Source: Kofleriaceae bacterium
GTDB lineage: Bacteria > Myxococcota_A > Polyangia > Haliangiales > Haliangiaceae
NCBI GenBank assembly: GCA_013368795.1
Contig: JABFXX010000217.1
Span: forward strand, 1 to 43,167
DNA: 43,167 nucleotides
Direction of reading: 5' to 3'
Of the stretch, positions 7,948 through 17,673 are shown in pieces. The position numbers and the translations under genes are program-made. Position 1 is the first letter of the stretch. Every line of letters starts with the position of its first letter. The notes under the pieces were generated by a model. It was not told the DNA's origin. It worked only from the letters and a program-made list of their open reading frames with translations, and did no database searches.

Positions 7948-8709
7948 TCACTTCTCGACCTCGCCGATCATCGGGCCGAAGCGGACATCGATCAGCCGCT
8001 CGCGCGAGATGCCGTCGCTTGTCTTCGTGATCACCTCGAGGTGCTGGTCGTCGGTGCCGAGCGGCACCACCATGCGGCCGCCGACCTTCAGCTGGGCGAC
8101 GAGCGCCGGCGGTGGCCGATCGGGCACCGCGCACGTCACGATGATCTCGTCGAACGGCGCGGCGTCGGCCCAGCCGAAGTAGCCGTCGCCGAGCTTGAGG
8201 CTCACGCGCCCGAAGCCGGCGAGCTTGAGGACGTCGCGCGTGCGCGCGGCGAGCGGCTCGTCGATCTCGATCGTGTAGACCTTCGCGCCCATCACCGCGA
8301 GCACCGCCGCCTGGTAGCCGCTCCCGGTCCCGATCTCGAGGACGCGGTCGCCCGGCTTCACCTTCGCCATCTCCGTCATCAGCGCGACGATGTAGGCCTG
8401 GCTGATCGTCTTGTCGTAGCCGATCGGGAGCGGCCGGTCGTCGTAGGCCTGGTCGCGGATCGACGGTGGTACGAATTGCTCGCGCGGCGTGAGCCGCATC
8501 GCCGTGATCACGCGTGCGTCGGTGATGCCGCGGGCGACGATCGTGCGGTCGACCATCTCGTTGCGTGCCGCCGCGAACGGGTCCGGTGCGACGGGCGGCG
8601 GCTCTGGCTTCAGCACCCGCTCCGGCGGGGGAGGCGCCGCGCGGTTGTCGGACTTGCAGCCGACGACGGCCGCGATCGACAGCACGCCCAAAGCGACCCG
8701 CAGCGACAT
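7948..8709 (-). CDS. pcm: Protein-L-isoaspartate O-methyltransferase with lipoprotein signal peptide
   Basis: A 253-aa protein. Residues ~48-253 are a complete PCMT domain: NEMVDRTIVARGITD, the substrate loop PREQFVP and AYDDRPLPIGYDKTISQAY, and the SAM site VLEIGTGSGYQAA (residues ~123-135). The enzyme repairs isoaspartyl residues by methyl transfer from SAM. Ahead of it are MSLRVALGVLSIAAVVGC, a lipobox (VVGC, Cys18), and a Pro-rich linker, so the protein looks exported and lipidated, which is odd for a SAM-dependent enzyme. ATG 8709 was chosen because it begins the signal peptide; open frame extends further upstream but runs through the divergent gene. TAGCTT (8718-8723) ends 8 nt upstream. 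Confidence 0.9.
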   Translation of the reverse strand: MSLRVALGVLSIAAVVGCKSDNRAAPPPPERVLKPEPPPVAPDPFAAARNEMVDRTIVARGITDARVITAMRLTPREQFVPPSIRDQAYDDRPLPIGYDKTISQAYIVALMTEMAKVKPGDRVLEIGTGSGYQAAVLAVMGAKVYTIEIDEPLAARTRDVLKLAGFGRVSLKLGDGYFGWADAAPFDEIIVTCAVPDRPPPALVAQLKVGGRMVVPLGTDDQHLEVITKTSDGISRERLIDVRFGPMIGEVEK

Positions 8710-8745
8710 GCCCCTCGAAGCTACACGCTGTGGCAGATTCCGGCC

Positions 8746-9876
8746 ATGCGTTTGCTGCTCGCCCTCCTGGTCGTCGCCGGTACTGCTGCTCGCGTTCATG
8801 CCGACGACAAGCCGGCTCACGACTTCATCGCCGATGCCAAGGCGCTCCTCGTGGTCGGCGCGTGTGCCGATGGCGAGCCGCCCGCCGGTATCAAGCCCGA
8901 GACGTACGCAGCGCACTGCAAGGCGGTGAAGGGCTCGCAGGAGGAGTACCGCAAGAACTGGCAGACGAAGGCGCGCGCGTTCTTCGACGCGAACGTGCCG
9001 AAGTCGATCCCGAAGACCGTCGTCTATCCGTTCGCCGGCGGTGACCTCGCGACCGCGCTCGCGGTCTATCCCGACGCCAACGAGATCACGACGCTCTCGC
9101 TCGAGCCCGCGGGCGATCCGCGCGCGCTCGGCAAGCTGTCGGAGAAGGAGATCAAGCAGTCGCTGCAGGTCGTCGCGAAGGAGCTCGGCTCGCTCTATCG
9201 CTCGAACTTCTCGGTGACGATGAACATGATCGGCGCGATGCGCGGCGGTCACCTGCCGACGCAGCTGATCTTCGGCCTGTCCGCGCTGGCGATGTACGGC
9301 TACGAGCCGGTCTCGCTGCGCTACTTCAAGCTGACGCCAACCGGCGACATCCACTACCTCACCGACGACGACCTCGCGGTGATCGACGCGATCAAGGACA
9401 CCGGCAAGCGCAACGCCGAGCTGTCGAACATCGAGCTCAGGTTCAAGAAGAGCGGCGGTACCAACATCCAGACCTATCGCCACATCATGGCGAACCTCGA
9501 CGACGCGCACCTCAAGGCCGACCCGTCGGCGCTCGCGCATCTCGAGAAGAAGGGCGACGTCGCCGCGATGACGAAGGCGGCGAGCTACCTGCTCACGTTC
9601 GAGAACTTCGTGACGATGCGCAAGTACATCATCGATCACGTGCAGTGGATGGTGTCGGACTCGACGGGGCTGGCGCCGAAGTGGGGCACGCCTGCGGGTT
9701 TCGAGTACGAGACCCATGGTGCGTTCGAGAAGTCGAACATGAAGGCGGGCGAGTCGATCGCGCCGGCGTACCGCGCGCTGTTCAAGTCGCAGCCCAAGCG
9801 CGACCTGCCGTTCCGCTTCGGCTACCCCGACGGCAAGTTCCGCGGTCACCTCATCATCATGACGAAGAAGAAGTAG
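8746..9876 (+). CDS. Exported protein of unknown function
   Basis: A 376-aa protein with a Sec signal peptide (MRLLLALLVVAGTAARVHA, cleavage after AHA likely). The mature part has a motif VVYPFAGGDLATALAVYPDA followed by TTLSLEPAGDP, a pattern I associate with conserved hypothetical proteins but cannot name. The body is mixed alpha/beta with many Lys, Asp and Tyr residues and one Cys pair near the N-terminus (GACADGEPPAG...AAHCKAV). No catalytic motif is evident. It is divergent from pcm with only 36 bp between starts, so the promoters must overlap or one gene is read from a very short leader. It ends 71 bp before the phosphofructokinase gene. Confidence 0.8.
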   Translation: MRLLLALLVVAGTAARVHADDKPAHDFIADAKALLVVGACADGEPPAGIKPETYAAHCKAVKGSQEEYRKNWQTKARAFFDANVPKSIPKTVVYPFAGGDLATALAVYPDANEITTLSLEPAGDPRALGKLSEKEIKQSLQVVAKELGSLYRSNFSVTMNMIGAMRGGHLPTQLIFGLSALAMYGYEPVSLRYFKLTPTGDIHYLTDDDLAVIDAIKDTGKRNAELSNIELRFKKSGGTNIQTYRHIMANLDDAHLKADPSALAHLEKKGDVAAMTKAASYLLTFENFVTMRKYIIDHVQWMVSDSTGLAPKWGTPAGFEYETHGAFEKSNMKAGESIAPAYRALFKSQPKRDLPFRFGYPDGKFRGHLIIMTKKK

Positions 9877-9909
9877 CGCTCACCTCACGCTCCCCGGCGT
9901 TTCCCCGAG

Positions 9910-9938
9910 TTGCCGCTTCTGGCGCAGGCGCGTAGGCT
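9910..9938 (+). promoter_or_regulatory. Sigma-70-like promoter for the phosphofructokinase gene
   Basis: TTGCCG (9910-9915), a 17-bp spacer and TAGGCT (9933-9938) form the best two-part promoter seen in the window. Only 9 nt separate the -10 from the ATG at 9948, so the leader would be 0-3 nt. Confidence 0.55.
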
Positions 9939-9947
9939 GCGCCCACC

Positions 9948-11243
<1,296 letters not shown>

Positions 11244-11297
11244 CGGCGAATCGCGCCTCCCGAGCAACCTTGGCTCCGGAGCGCGTGTCCATAGGGC

Positions 11298-12107
11298 GTG
11301 CGGAGGTCTGCCCTGGCTCTGGGTGTGTTGGGGATGATCGCGTGTGGGGACACGCGGCCGCCGCCCATGGGCAAGCAGCCGAACGCGCCGGCGCCGAGCC
11401 AGATGCGCGTGATGAGCTACAACGTGAACTTCGGGATCGCCGGCGATCCGTCGACGATCGAGGCGATCGCGAGTGCAAAGCCCGACATCGTCCTGCTTCA
11501 GGAGACGAACGAAGCGTGGCAATTCGCGATCGCCACGCGCCTCGGCGAGGACTATCCGTATCGCCAGTTCGCCGATCCGATCGGCTGGCCGGCGGGAGGG
11601 ATGGGCCTGCTATCGCGCTATCCGATCGTGACGATCGAGACGCTCCCGCCGCCGACGGGTGCGCTGTTCTTCGCGTGGCGGATCGTGCTCGATACCAAGC
11701 TCGGCCGCGTGCAGCTGCTCGACGTCCACCTGCGACCGCCGATGAGCAACAACGGCAGCTGGGTCGTCGGCTACTGGTCGACGCGCGACGATCGGCTGCG
11801 CGAGGTCGAGTACCACCACGCCGCGCTCGATCCGAAGCTGCCGACGATCATCGCGGGCGACTTCAACGAGGAAGGCGATGGCAAGGCGATCGCGTTCCTG
11901 CGCGATCACGGGTTCGGGGATGCGATCGCGACGTTCGCAGGTACGACGCGGACGTGGGAGTGGCCGGTCGGCGGCATCACGCTGCGGTTCCAGCTCGATC
12001 ACATCCTGCACGACGATCGCTTCGTGCCGGTGAGGGCGGCGGTCGTCGAGGCGGGGCGCTCGGATCACAAGCCGGTGTGGGCCGACTTCGAGCGGATGGA
12101 CCCTTAA
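11298..12107 (+). CDS. Endonuclease/exonuclease/phosphatase-family lipoprotein
   Basis: A 269-aa protein with a GTG start and a lipoprotein signal (MRRSALALGVLGMIAC, Cys16), followed by a Pro-rich linker and an EEP (DNase I-like) domain from residue ~36. The Mg2+/catalytic residues are all in place: SYNVNFG (Asn42), LLQET (Glu69), GDFN (Asp188/Asn190), DHI (Asp234/His235) and SDHKP (Asp256/His257). Family members hydrolyse phosphodiesters in DNA, phosphoinositides or sphingomyelin, so the substrate is open; lipid anchoring suggests an extracytoplasmic nuclease or phosphodiesterase. It is followed directly by a CACCTG hexamer repeat. Confidence 0.88.
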   Translation: MRRSALALGVLGMIACGDTRPPPMGKQPNAPAPSQMRVMSYNVNFGIAGDPSTIEAIASAKPDIVLLQETNEAWQFAIATRLGEDYPYRQFADPIGWPAGGMGLLSRYPIVTIETLPPPTGALFFAWRIVLDTKLGRVQLLDVHLRPPMSNNGSWVVGYWSTRDDRLREVEYHHAALDPKLPTIIAGDFNEEGDGKAIAFLRDHGFGDAIATFAGTTRTWEWPVGGITLRFQLDHILHDDRFVPVRAAVVEAGRSDHKPVWADFERMDP

Positions 12108-12131
12108 CACCTGCACCTGCACCTGCACTTG
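12108..12131. repeat. CACCTG hexanucleotide tandem repeat
   Basis: Three exact CACCTG units and one CACTTG follow immediately after the stop codon at 12105-12107. It is a short simple repeat and could be slippage-prone; being outside the coding frame it has no obvious phase-variation role. Confidence 0.7.
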
Positions 12132-12271
12132 CACGTCACCGCTCGTTTGATCGAGCGCCCCAGGGCTCGCGCAATAAGCGGAGCGCGGGTGTCCGCCGGC
12201 GTACCAGCGCTCGCGTCTGCATGGCTGCTGCGACGGGCCAGTGCGTCGAGGCAGGCGCAGATTGATGCGTG

Positions 12272-12310
12272 TCATCCAGCGCCGCCGTGGACGACGATGG
12301 TCGGAGTCAC
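12272..12310 (-). pseudogene. Possible remnant of an isoaspartyl peptidase/L-asparaginase start
   Basis: Downstream of the truncated haemoglobin gene, on the same strand, GTG begins the 12-residue peptide VTPTIVVHGGAG followed at once by TGA. TIVVHGGAG is the signature N-terminus of Ntn-type asparaginases/isoaspartyl aminopeptidases (IHGGAG). No further similarity could be followed in any frame through the gap 12132-12271, so this is either a chance match or the stump of a deleted gene. Confidence 0.25.
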
Positions 12311-12346
12311 GCGGATCGTCGGGATGTGGAAGCGCAGGTGCAGGCG

Positions 12347-12751
12347 CTAGTCGGGGACATTGCGCATGAAGTCCGCGACGTCGGCGAACCGCGCGTCGAG
12401 GAAGTCGCGGACTGGGCCGGAGATCTGCTCGTGGTCCATCGCCGCCTGCATGCAGCGTAGCCACGCATCGCGCATCGCGAGGTTCACCGGCACGCGGCCG
12501 TGGCGCATGCGCAGGCGAGGGTGGCCGTGCGTCTCGATGTACGTCTGCGGGCCGCCGAGCCAGCCGACGAGGAACAGCGCAAACCGATCGCGCGAGCCGC
12601 GGTCGACCTTGCCGTCGGGCGTGCAGACGTGGAGGCGGGCGAGCTCGGGCTCGCGCTCGCTCATCACGTCGTAGAACTTCTCGACGAGCGACGTGATCTT
12701 GGCAGCACCGGTGGCCTCGCCACCAAGGAGATCGAACGGACTCTCACCCAC
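12347..12751 (-). CDS. Group II truncated haemoglobin
   Basis: A 134-aa globin of the trHb2 (TrHbO) class. The core WLGGPQTYIETHGHPRL, then RMRH with the proximal haem ligand His84, then RDAWLRCM with the conserved Trp97 (G8), follows the class signature closely. The family binds O2 and takes part in peroxide or NO chemistry. GTG at 12751 is preceded by TAACGT (12758-12763) ending 6 nt upstream. It is transcribed divergently from a Ser/Thr kinase gene, with an 11-bp direct repeat in the 98-bp gap, so shared control is possible. On the 3' side 239 bp separate it from the convergent EEP gene. Confidence 0.93.
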   Translation of the reverse strand: MGESPFDLLGGEATGAAKITSLVEKFYDVMSEREPELARLHVCTPDGKVDRGSRDRFALFLVGWLGGPQTYIETHGHPRLRMRHGRVPVNLAMRDAWLRCMQAAMDHEQISGPVRDFLDARFADVADFMRNVPD

Positions 12752-12757
12752 GAGCCC

Positions 12758-12763
12758 ACGTTA
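12758..12763 (-). promoter_or_regulatory. Candidate -10 element TAACGT for the globin gene
   Basis: Minus-strand TAACGT ends 6 nt before the GTG start at 12751, consistent with a leaderless message. Confidence 0.4.
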
Positions 12764-12778
12764 GCGCGTTCACGGGCA

Positions 12779-12816
12779 GTTGCAGCTCGAGAGGTCCGAG
12801 AGATTGTTGCAGCTCG
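12779..12816. promoter_or_regulatory. 11-bp direct repeat GTTGCAGCTCG between divergent genes
   Basis: Perfect copies lie at 12779-12789 and 12806-12816, 27 bp apart, in the gap between the haemoglobin and kinase genes. The second copy lies 21 bp before the kinase candidate -10 (TATCGT, 12838-12843). It is a good candidate for a shared regulator site. Confidence 0.45.
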
Positions 12817-12849
12817 GTCCTGTACGAAGGGTTCGGTTATCGTTGGGGC

Positions 12850-14640
12850 ATGAGCGGTGGAGACCGGCCCGAGCAGCCGACGATCAAGGTCGCGATCACC
12901 GGCGAGGAGATGGCGGGTGAGGACCGACCGGAGCCGAGCCCGGACGCCGTCGTCGGTGGGCGCTACCGTCTCGGCAGACGCATCGGCAAGGGCGGCATGG
13001 GCGAGGTGATGGCTGCGCGAGACGAGCAGGTCGCGCGCGACGTGGCGATCAAGCGCATGCGCGCCGCCAACCCGAGCGAGCGATCGATCCAGCGCTTTCT
13101 GCGCGAAGCGATGGTGCAGGGGCGACTCGAGCATCCAGCTGTCGTGCCAGTGCACGAGGTCGGCCGCGACTCCGATGGCCTGCCGTACTTCGTGATGAAG
13201 AAGCTGACCGGGACGCCGCTCGCGAAGATCCTCGAGGAGGGCGAGACCATGCCGCTGCAGCGCGTGCTGCGCGCGTTCGCCGACGTCTGCCTCGCGGCCG
13301 AGTTCGCGCACGTGCGCGGCATCGTTCACCGCGACCTCAAGCCCGACAACATCATGCTCGGCGACTACGGCGAGGTCTACGTGCTCGACTGGGGCGTCGC
13401 GAAGATCGTCGGCGAGGAGGACGGTGACTTCGCCGATATCGGCAGCGGCAGCGGCGAGCATGCGACGCGCGTCGGCACCGCGATCGGCACGCCCGGCTAC
13501 ATGGCACCGGAGCAGATCCGGGGCAAAGCGGATATCGACGGCCGCGCCGACGTCTACACGCTCGGCTGCCTGCTGTTCGAGATCCTCGCCGGCGAGCCGC
13601 TGCATCCGCGCGGCCCCGCGGGCATGGAGGCGGCGCTCGCCGATGCCGACGCGCGGCCATCGGTGCGCGCACCATCGCGCGAGATCGCCCCGGAGCTCGA
13701 TGCGCTGTGCGTGCAGGCGACCGCGAGGGCACGCGAGGAGCGGATCCAGACCGCGCGCGAGCTCGGCGAGCGAGTCGAGCGATTTCTCGACGGCGATCGC
13801 GACCTCGCGCTGCGCCGCGGCCTCGCACGCGATCACCTCGGCCGCGCACGCGCCGCGTTCGAGGCGAGCGACACGCCCGAGAATCGGCGCGCCGCGATGC
13901 GCGAGGCCGCCGGTGCACTCGCGCTCGATCCGGCGCTCGGCGGTGCCGCCGAGCTGGTCGCACGCCTCATGCTCGAGCCGCCCAAGGAGACGCCGCGCGA
14001 GGTGCTCGACGAGATGCACGCGGCGAACGTGCGCGAGGCCCGCGGTGTCGCGCGCGCCGGGTTCTGGTCGGTGGTCGGTGCGCTCGCGTTCCTGCCGCTG
14101 CTGTGGTGGATCGCGCCGGCGAATTCGATCGTGGTGCCGTACCTCGCGGCGATGTTCGGCGTCGTCGGCGTGATCGGATTCCACGCGATGCGCGCGGAGT
14201 CACCGAAGCCGGGCATGCTCGTGCTCGCAAACACGGTGATCGTGATCTCGCTCGCGCGGCTGTTCTCGCCGATCCTGATCGCGCCGGGTATCGGGGCATC
14301 GCTCGCGATGGCGATGGCGATCACGCCGCGCTTCTCGCTGCTCGGCTCGCCGGTGACGATCGCCATGCTGATGGCCGGCGGCGTTGGCGGTCCGCTGCTC
14401 CTCGAGCGGCTCGGCGCCATCTCGCACACGATGACGGTCGATCCGGCGGGCGTGCTGTTTCATCCGCCGGCACTGTCGGGCGAGCTCGAGGGTCCGACGA
14501 TCCTCGTCGGCGCGATCTACGCGATCGCGCTCGTCGTCGGCGCGGCGTTCGCCGGCCACCAGATGCGGTCGCGTGCGCAGGAGGCGACCCGGCACCTGCA
14601 GCTCCAGGCGTGGCAGCTGCGCCAGCTGGTCCCGCGATGA
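12850..14640 (+). CDS. Ser/Thr protein kinase with C-terminal membrane domain
   Basis: A 596-aa Hanks-type kinase. The catalytic domain spans residues ~38-310: GKGGMGEV, Lys68 in DVAIKRM, HRDLKPDN (Asp162), and APE in GYMAPEQ. The Mg-binding DFG is DWG (VLDWGVAK, Asp180), a variant common in myxobacterial and actinobacterial kinases that keeps the essential Asp. Residues ~311-395 are an Arg/Ala-rich helical linker, then about five or six membrane helices run to ~residue 580 with an extracytoplasmic loop around SHTMTVDPAGVLFHPPALSG. Candidate -10 TATCGT ends 6 nt upstream of ATG 12850. It is less related to the pair at 1421-4812, where the membrane part is N-terminal. The stop codon lies inside an inverted repeat. 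Confidence 0.93.
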   Translation: MSGGDRPEQPTIKVAITGEEMAGEDRPEPSPDAVVGGRYRLGRRIGKGGMGEVMAARDEQVARDVAIKRMRAANPSERSIQRFLREAMVQGRLEHPAVVPVHEVGRDSDGLPYFVMKKLTGTPLAKILEEGETMPLQRVLRAFADVCLAAEFAHVRGIVHRDLKPDNIMLGDYGEVYVLDWGVAKIVGEEDGDFADIGSGSGEHATRVGTAIGTPGYMAPEQIRGKADIDGRADVYTLGCLLFEILAGEPLHPRGPAGMEAALADADARPSVRAPSREIAPELDALCVQATARAREERIQTARELGERVERFLDGDRDLALRRGLARDHLGRARAAFEASDTPENRRAAMREAAGALALDPALGGAAELVARLMLEPPKETPREVLDEMHAANVREARGVARAGFWSVVGALAFLPLLWWIAPANSIVVPYLAAMFGVVGVIGFHAMRAESPKPGMLVLANTVIVISLARLFSPILIAPGIGASLAMAMAITPRFSLLGSPVTIAMLMAGGVGGPLLLERLGAISHTMTVDPAGVLFHPPALSGELEGPTILVGAIYAIALVVGAAFAGHQMRSRAQEATRHLQLQAWQLRQLVPR

Positions 14641-14660
14641 TTTGCGCAACTCGCGCAAAT
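14640..14660. terminator. Perfect 8-bp stem-loop at kinase 3' end
   Basis: ATTTGCGC (14640-14647) and GCGCAAAT (14653-14660) pair perfectly around AACTC, starting on the last base of the stop codon. No U-tract follows (next bases TGCTGGGG), so it may act as an mRNA 3' stabiliser, a factor-assisted terminator or an operator rather than a canonical intrinsic terminator. Confidence 0.4.
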
Positions 14661-14801
14661 TGCTGGGGTCTGCAGACAGTAGTTCGCGACTGATCGAGGC
14701 GCCGGGGGCTACGCGAGTAGCCATCGCCAAGCCCGCGAGATCCGGCGATCGTCGTCGGAAAACTCCTGGCACCGGCGTTGCTCGTGGGCTCGGCCACCAC
14801 G

Positions 14802-15899
<1,098 letters not shown>

Positions 15900-15987
15900 G
15901 TCTCCGTAGCGTTCGCGTCCTACGTGTCTCGTCGGCATCGGCGATGCACACGCTTCGATCAGATAGGCGCGAACAAGGAGATCAGGT

Positions 15988-16185
15988 ATGGCGAGTTGGT
16001 ATGGGAAGTTCTGTGCGCTGTTGTTGATGATCGGAGCCAGTGCTTGCAGCTCGCAGTCGAGCAAGTCCAAAGCGCCAGCTCAGCCGACGTACCAGGGGCC
16101 GCCACCGGCTGCGCAGACAGCACCAGCGCCGCAGACGTGCCCGATGCAGGGCAGCACGAACATGTCTACGTCGCAGCGGTGCTGA
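15988..16185 (+). CDS. Tiny lipoprotein, first of tandem paralogue pair
   Basis: A 65-aa lipoprotein: MASWYGKFCALLLMIGASAC then SSQSSKSK (lipobox ASAC, Cys20), a Pro/Ala/Gln linker and a C-terminal motif TCPMQGSTNMSTSQRC. AAGGAG (15975-15980) sits 7 nt before the ATG, one of the few strong Shine-Dalgarno sites in the window, suggesting high translation. The next gene is a paralogue: both begin MA(S/T)WYGK(F/I)CALLL and both carry a CP(M/I)QG(S/G)T motif. The unusual Trp-Tyr-Gly-Lys n-region is conserved, so the signal peptide may have a role beyond export. I know of no named family. It lies 88 bp after the VWA/MYXO-CTERM gene. Confidence 0.75.
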   Translation: MASWYGKFCALLLMIGASACSSQSSKSKAPAQPTYQGPPPAAQTAPAPQTCPMQGSTNMSTSQRC

Positions 16186-16204
16186 TCCGATCAAGGAGGC
16201 TTGT

Positions 16205-16366
16205 ATGGCGACCTGGTACGGGAAGATCTGTGCACTGCTCCTGATCGGACTCACCGGCTGCATCCTGGCGGGCAAGGTCAAGTCGAGCTCGGGACCGCCG
16301 GCCGCGATGCCACCGGGCGGTGTTTGCCCGATCCAGGGCGGCACGATGATGAATACGTGTCCCTGA
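16205..16366 (+). CDS. Tiny lipoprotein, second of tandem paralogue pair
   Basis: A 53-aa lipoprotein: MATWYGKICALLLIGLTGC (lipobox LTGC, Cys19), a short Lys/Ser/Pro linker (GKVKSSSGPPAAMPPGG) and a C-terminus VCPIQGGTMMNTCP. AAGGAGG (16193-16199) lies 5 nt before the ATG. Apart from shortening of the Pro-rich linker, it matches its upstream neighbour from start to end, and the start regions are similar in nucleotides too (ATGGCGA.TTGG/CTGG), indicating tandem duplication. The spacing of 19 nt makes a two-gene operon probable. The two Cys residues in the mature tail could form a disulphide or bind metal; this is inference. Open frame extends upstream to 16040, but the Shine-Dalgarno and signal peptide fix the start here. 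Confidence 0.75.
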   Translation: MATWYGKICALLLIGLTGCILAGKVKSSSGPPAAMPPGGVCPIQGGTMMNTCP

Positions 16367-16372
16367 TACAAT
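16367..16372 (+). promoter_or_regulatory. Candidate -10 element TACAAT for the esterase gene
   Basis: TACAAT, five of six matches to TATAAT, overlaps no coding base, abuts the stop of the tiny lipoprotein gene and ends 6 nt before the GTG at 16379. No clear -35 precedes it. Confidence 0.45.
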
Positions 16373-16378
16373 CGCGAG

Positions 16379-17335
16379 GTGCGTTTCGCCCTCGCGCTCT
16401 TCGCCGTACTCGGCGCCTGCGACAACGGCGCGGTCGACGACAGCGGATTTCATCCGCCCGACGCAGCGCCCGCGACCGATGCCGCGCCACCGACACCGAC
16501 GGGCTGCATCGATGACGTCGCGACCGGCGACCATACGTACACGTGCGGCGGCCTCCGCGTCGACGCACGCATTCCGGCGGCGTGTCAGGCGCCGGGCTGC
16601 GGCCTGATCCTCGTCCTCCACGGTGATACGGGCAGCGGCCTCTTGATGGACGCGCACATCAAGATGCGCGACCTCGGCGAGCAGAACGGCTACATCGTGA
16701 TCGCGCCGTCGGGACCGCCGTGGCCGGGTGGCCCTGGCTCGACGTGGAATTCGAGCAACGACGCGACGCTCGTCGACATCACGAACCAGTTCGCGTCGGT
16801 GTTCCGTGTCGACGCCAAGAAGATCCATGTCACGGGCTTCTCGCGCGGAGGGTTCGTGACGTGGCGCCTGCTCTGCGATCACGCCGACCTGTTCGCGTCG
16901 GCGGCGCCGGCGGGCGCGGGCTTCGGCCAGGGCTTTGGCGAGACCACGTGCTTCCAGCAGAACCGCGCGCCGAGCCGCAACATCCCGATCGTGTTCCTGA
17001 TGGGACGCACCGACGTGTCGGTCGGATACAACAACATGGTCGGCATCCGCGACGCCGCGATCGCGAAGTACGGCGCGACGGGGCCGTCGGTGCTCGACCA
17101 GGACGCCAAGTACACGCACGACCGGTGGGCCGCAGGCGACGCGGTGATCGAGACGTTCGATCACGCGTACGAGAACTATCCGACGAGCGACTTCGCGAGC
17201 GCGAAGGGTCACTGCATCGTCGGCAGCACGACCGATCCGACGGCGCCGCAGTACGCGATTCCCTGCCAGCCGCCGAACGCGTTCATCTGGGGCGAGCAGG
17301 TGATGCAGTTCTTCATCGCGCATCCGATGCCATAG
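16379..17335 (+). CDS. CE1-type esterase / polyhydroxybutyrate depolymerase-like lipoprotein
   Basis: A 318-aa lipoprotein (MRFALALFAVLGAC, lipobox LGAC, Cys14) with a Pro/Ala/Asp linker, then an alpha/beta hydrolase of the PHB-depolymerase/feruloyl-esterase (CE1, LpqC-like) type. LVLHGDTGSG forms the oxyanion region, GFSRGG carries Ser155, and the DH segment in ETFDHAYENYP or the late EQVMQFFIAH segment may supply the base. SGPPWPGGPGSTWNSSNDATLVDI is typical of the family's substrate-facing loop. Six or so Cys residues in the mature chain suggest disulphides. It probably cleaves ester bonds in extracellular polymers or polysaccharide side groups. GTG start, 12 nt after the tiny lipoprotein gene, with its own -10-like hexamer. 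Confidence 0.85.
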   Translation: MRFALALFAVLGACDNGAVDDSGFHPPDAAPATDAAPPTPTGCIDDVATGDHTYTCGGLRVDARIPAACQAPGCGLILVLHGDTGSGLLMDAHIKMRDLGEQNGYIVIAPSGPPWPGGPGSTWNSSNDATLVDITNQFASVFRVDAKKIHVTGFSRGGFVTWRLLCDHADLFASAAPAGAGFGQGFGETTCFQQNRAPSRNIPIVFLMGRTDVSVGYNNMVGIRDAAIAKYGATGPSVLDQDAKYTHDRWAAGDAVIETFDHAYENYPTSDFASAKGHCIVGSTTDPTAPQYAIPCQPPNAFIWGEQVMQFFIAHPMP

Positions 17336-17343
17336 TCGAAAGC

Positions 17344-17655
17344 ATGGGCAAGAAGCGACCCGAGCGTACCGAGCGGCGAGCGCGAGAGCGCGCGGTGCGC
17401 GACCTCGTTCGCGATCGCGAGAAGCTCGCGAAGCTGTCGCCCGGCGGCGCGGCGGAGCGGCCGATCACCGTACCGTCGTCTGCGGTCATCGAAGTTCGCA
17501 TCCACGGCATGACGTGCCCGCAGTGCGAAGGCCGGTACAAGATCGTGGACCATCGCTCGGCGGGGCAGGGCATGCGTCCCGTCGACGTCCGCTGCGATCG
17601 CTGCGGCACGCCGCGCACGCTGTGGTTCAAGATCGTCGAGGACCTGCCGAACTGA
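17344..17655 (+). CDS. Small zinc-ribbon protein
   Basis: A 103-aa cytoplasmic protein. The N-terminal ~40 residues are a charged helix (KRPERTERRARERAVRDLVRD), followed by a beta-rich ribbon with two Cys pairs, MTCPQCEG (CxxC) and VRCDRCGTPR (CxxC), spaced about 28 residues apart, a likely structural Zn2+ site. It ends with WFKIVEDLPN. No enzymatic domain is seen; nucleic-acid or protein binding are the usual roles of such ribbons. It starts 8 nt after the esterase gene; CATAGT (17331-17336), overlapping that gene's stop, ends 7 nt before the ATG. It may be transcribed with, or from a start just after, the esterase. Confidence 0.75.
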   Translation: MGKKRPERTERRARERAVRDLVRDREKLAKLSPGGAAERPITVPSSAVIEVRIHGMTCPQCEGRYKIVDHRSAGQGMRPVDVRCDRCGTPRTLWFKIVEDLPN

Positions 17656-17673
17656 GGTGCTACGGTACGCGCG

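Noticed and set aside
12108..12131. CACCTG repeats as a CRISPR or phase-variation tract
   Set aside because: Units are contiguous with no spacers and sit after a stop codon, so neither a CRISPR array nor an in-frame switch is supported.
12129..12350. A 73-aa open frame in the gap after the EEP gene
   Set aside because: Starts within the hexamer repeat, Arg-rich, no start signal and no similarity; the other strand offers a better (though weak) explanation.
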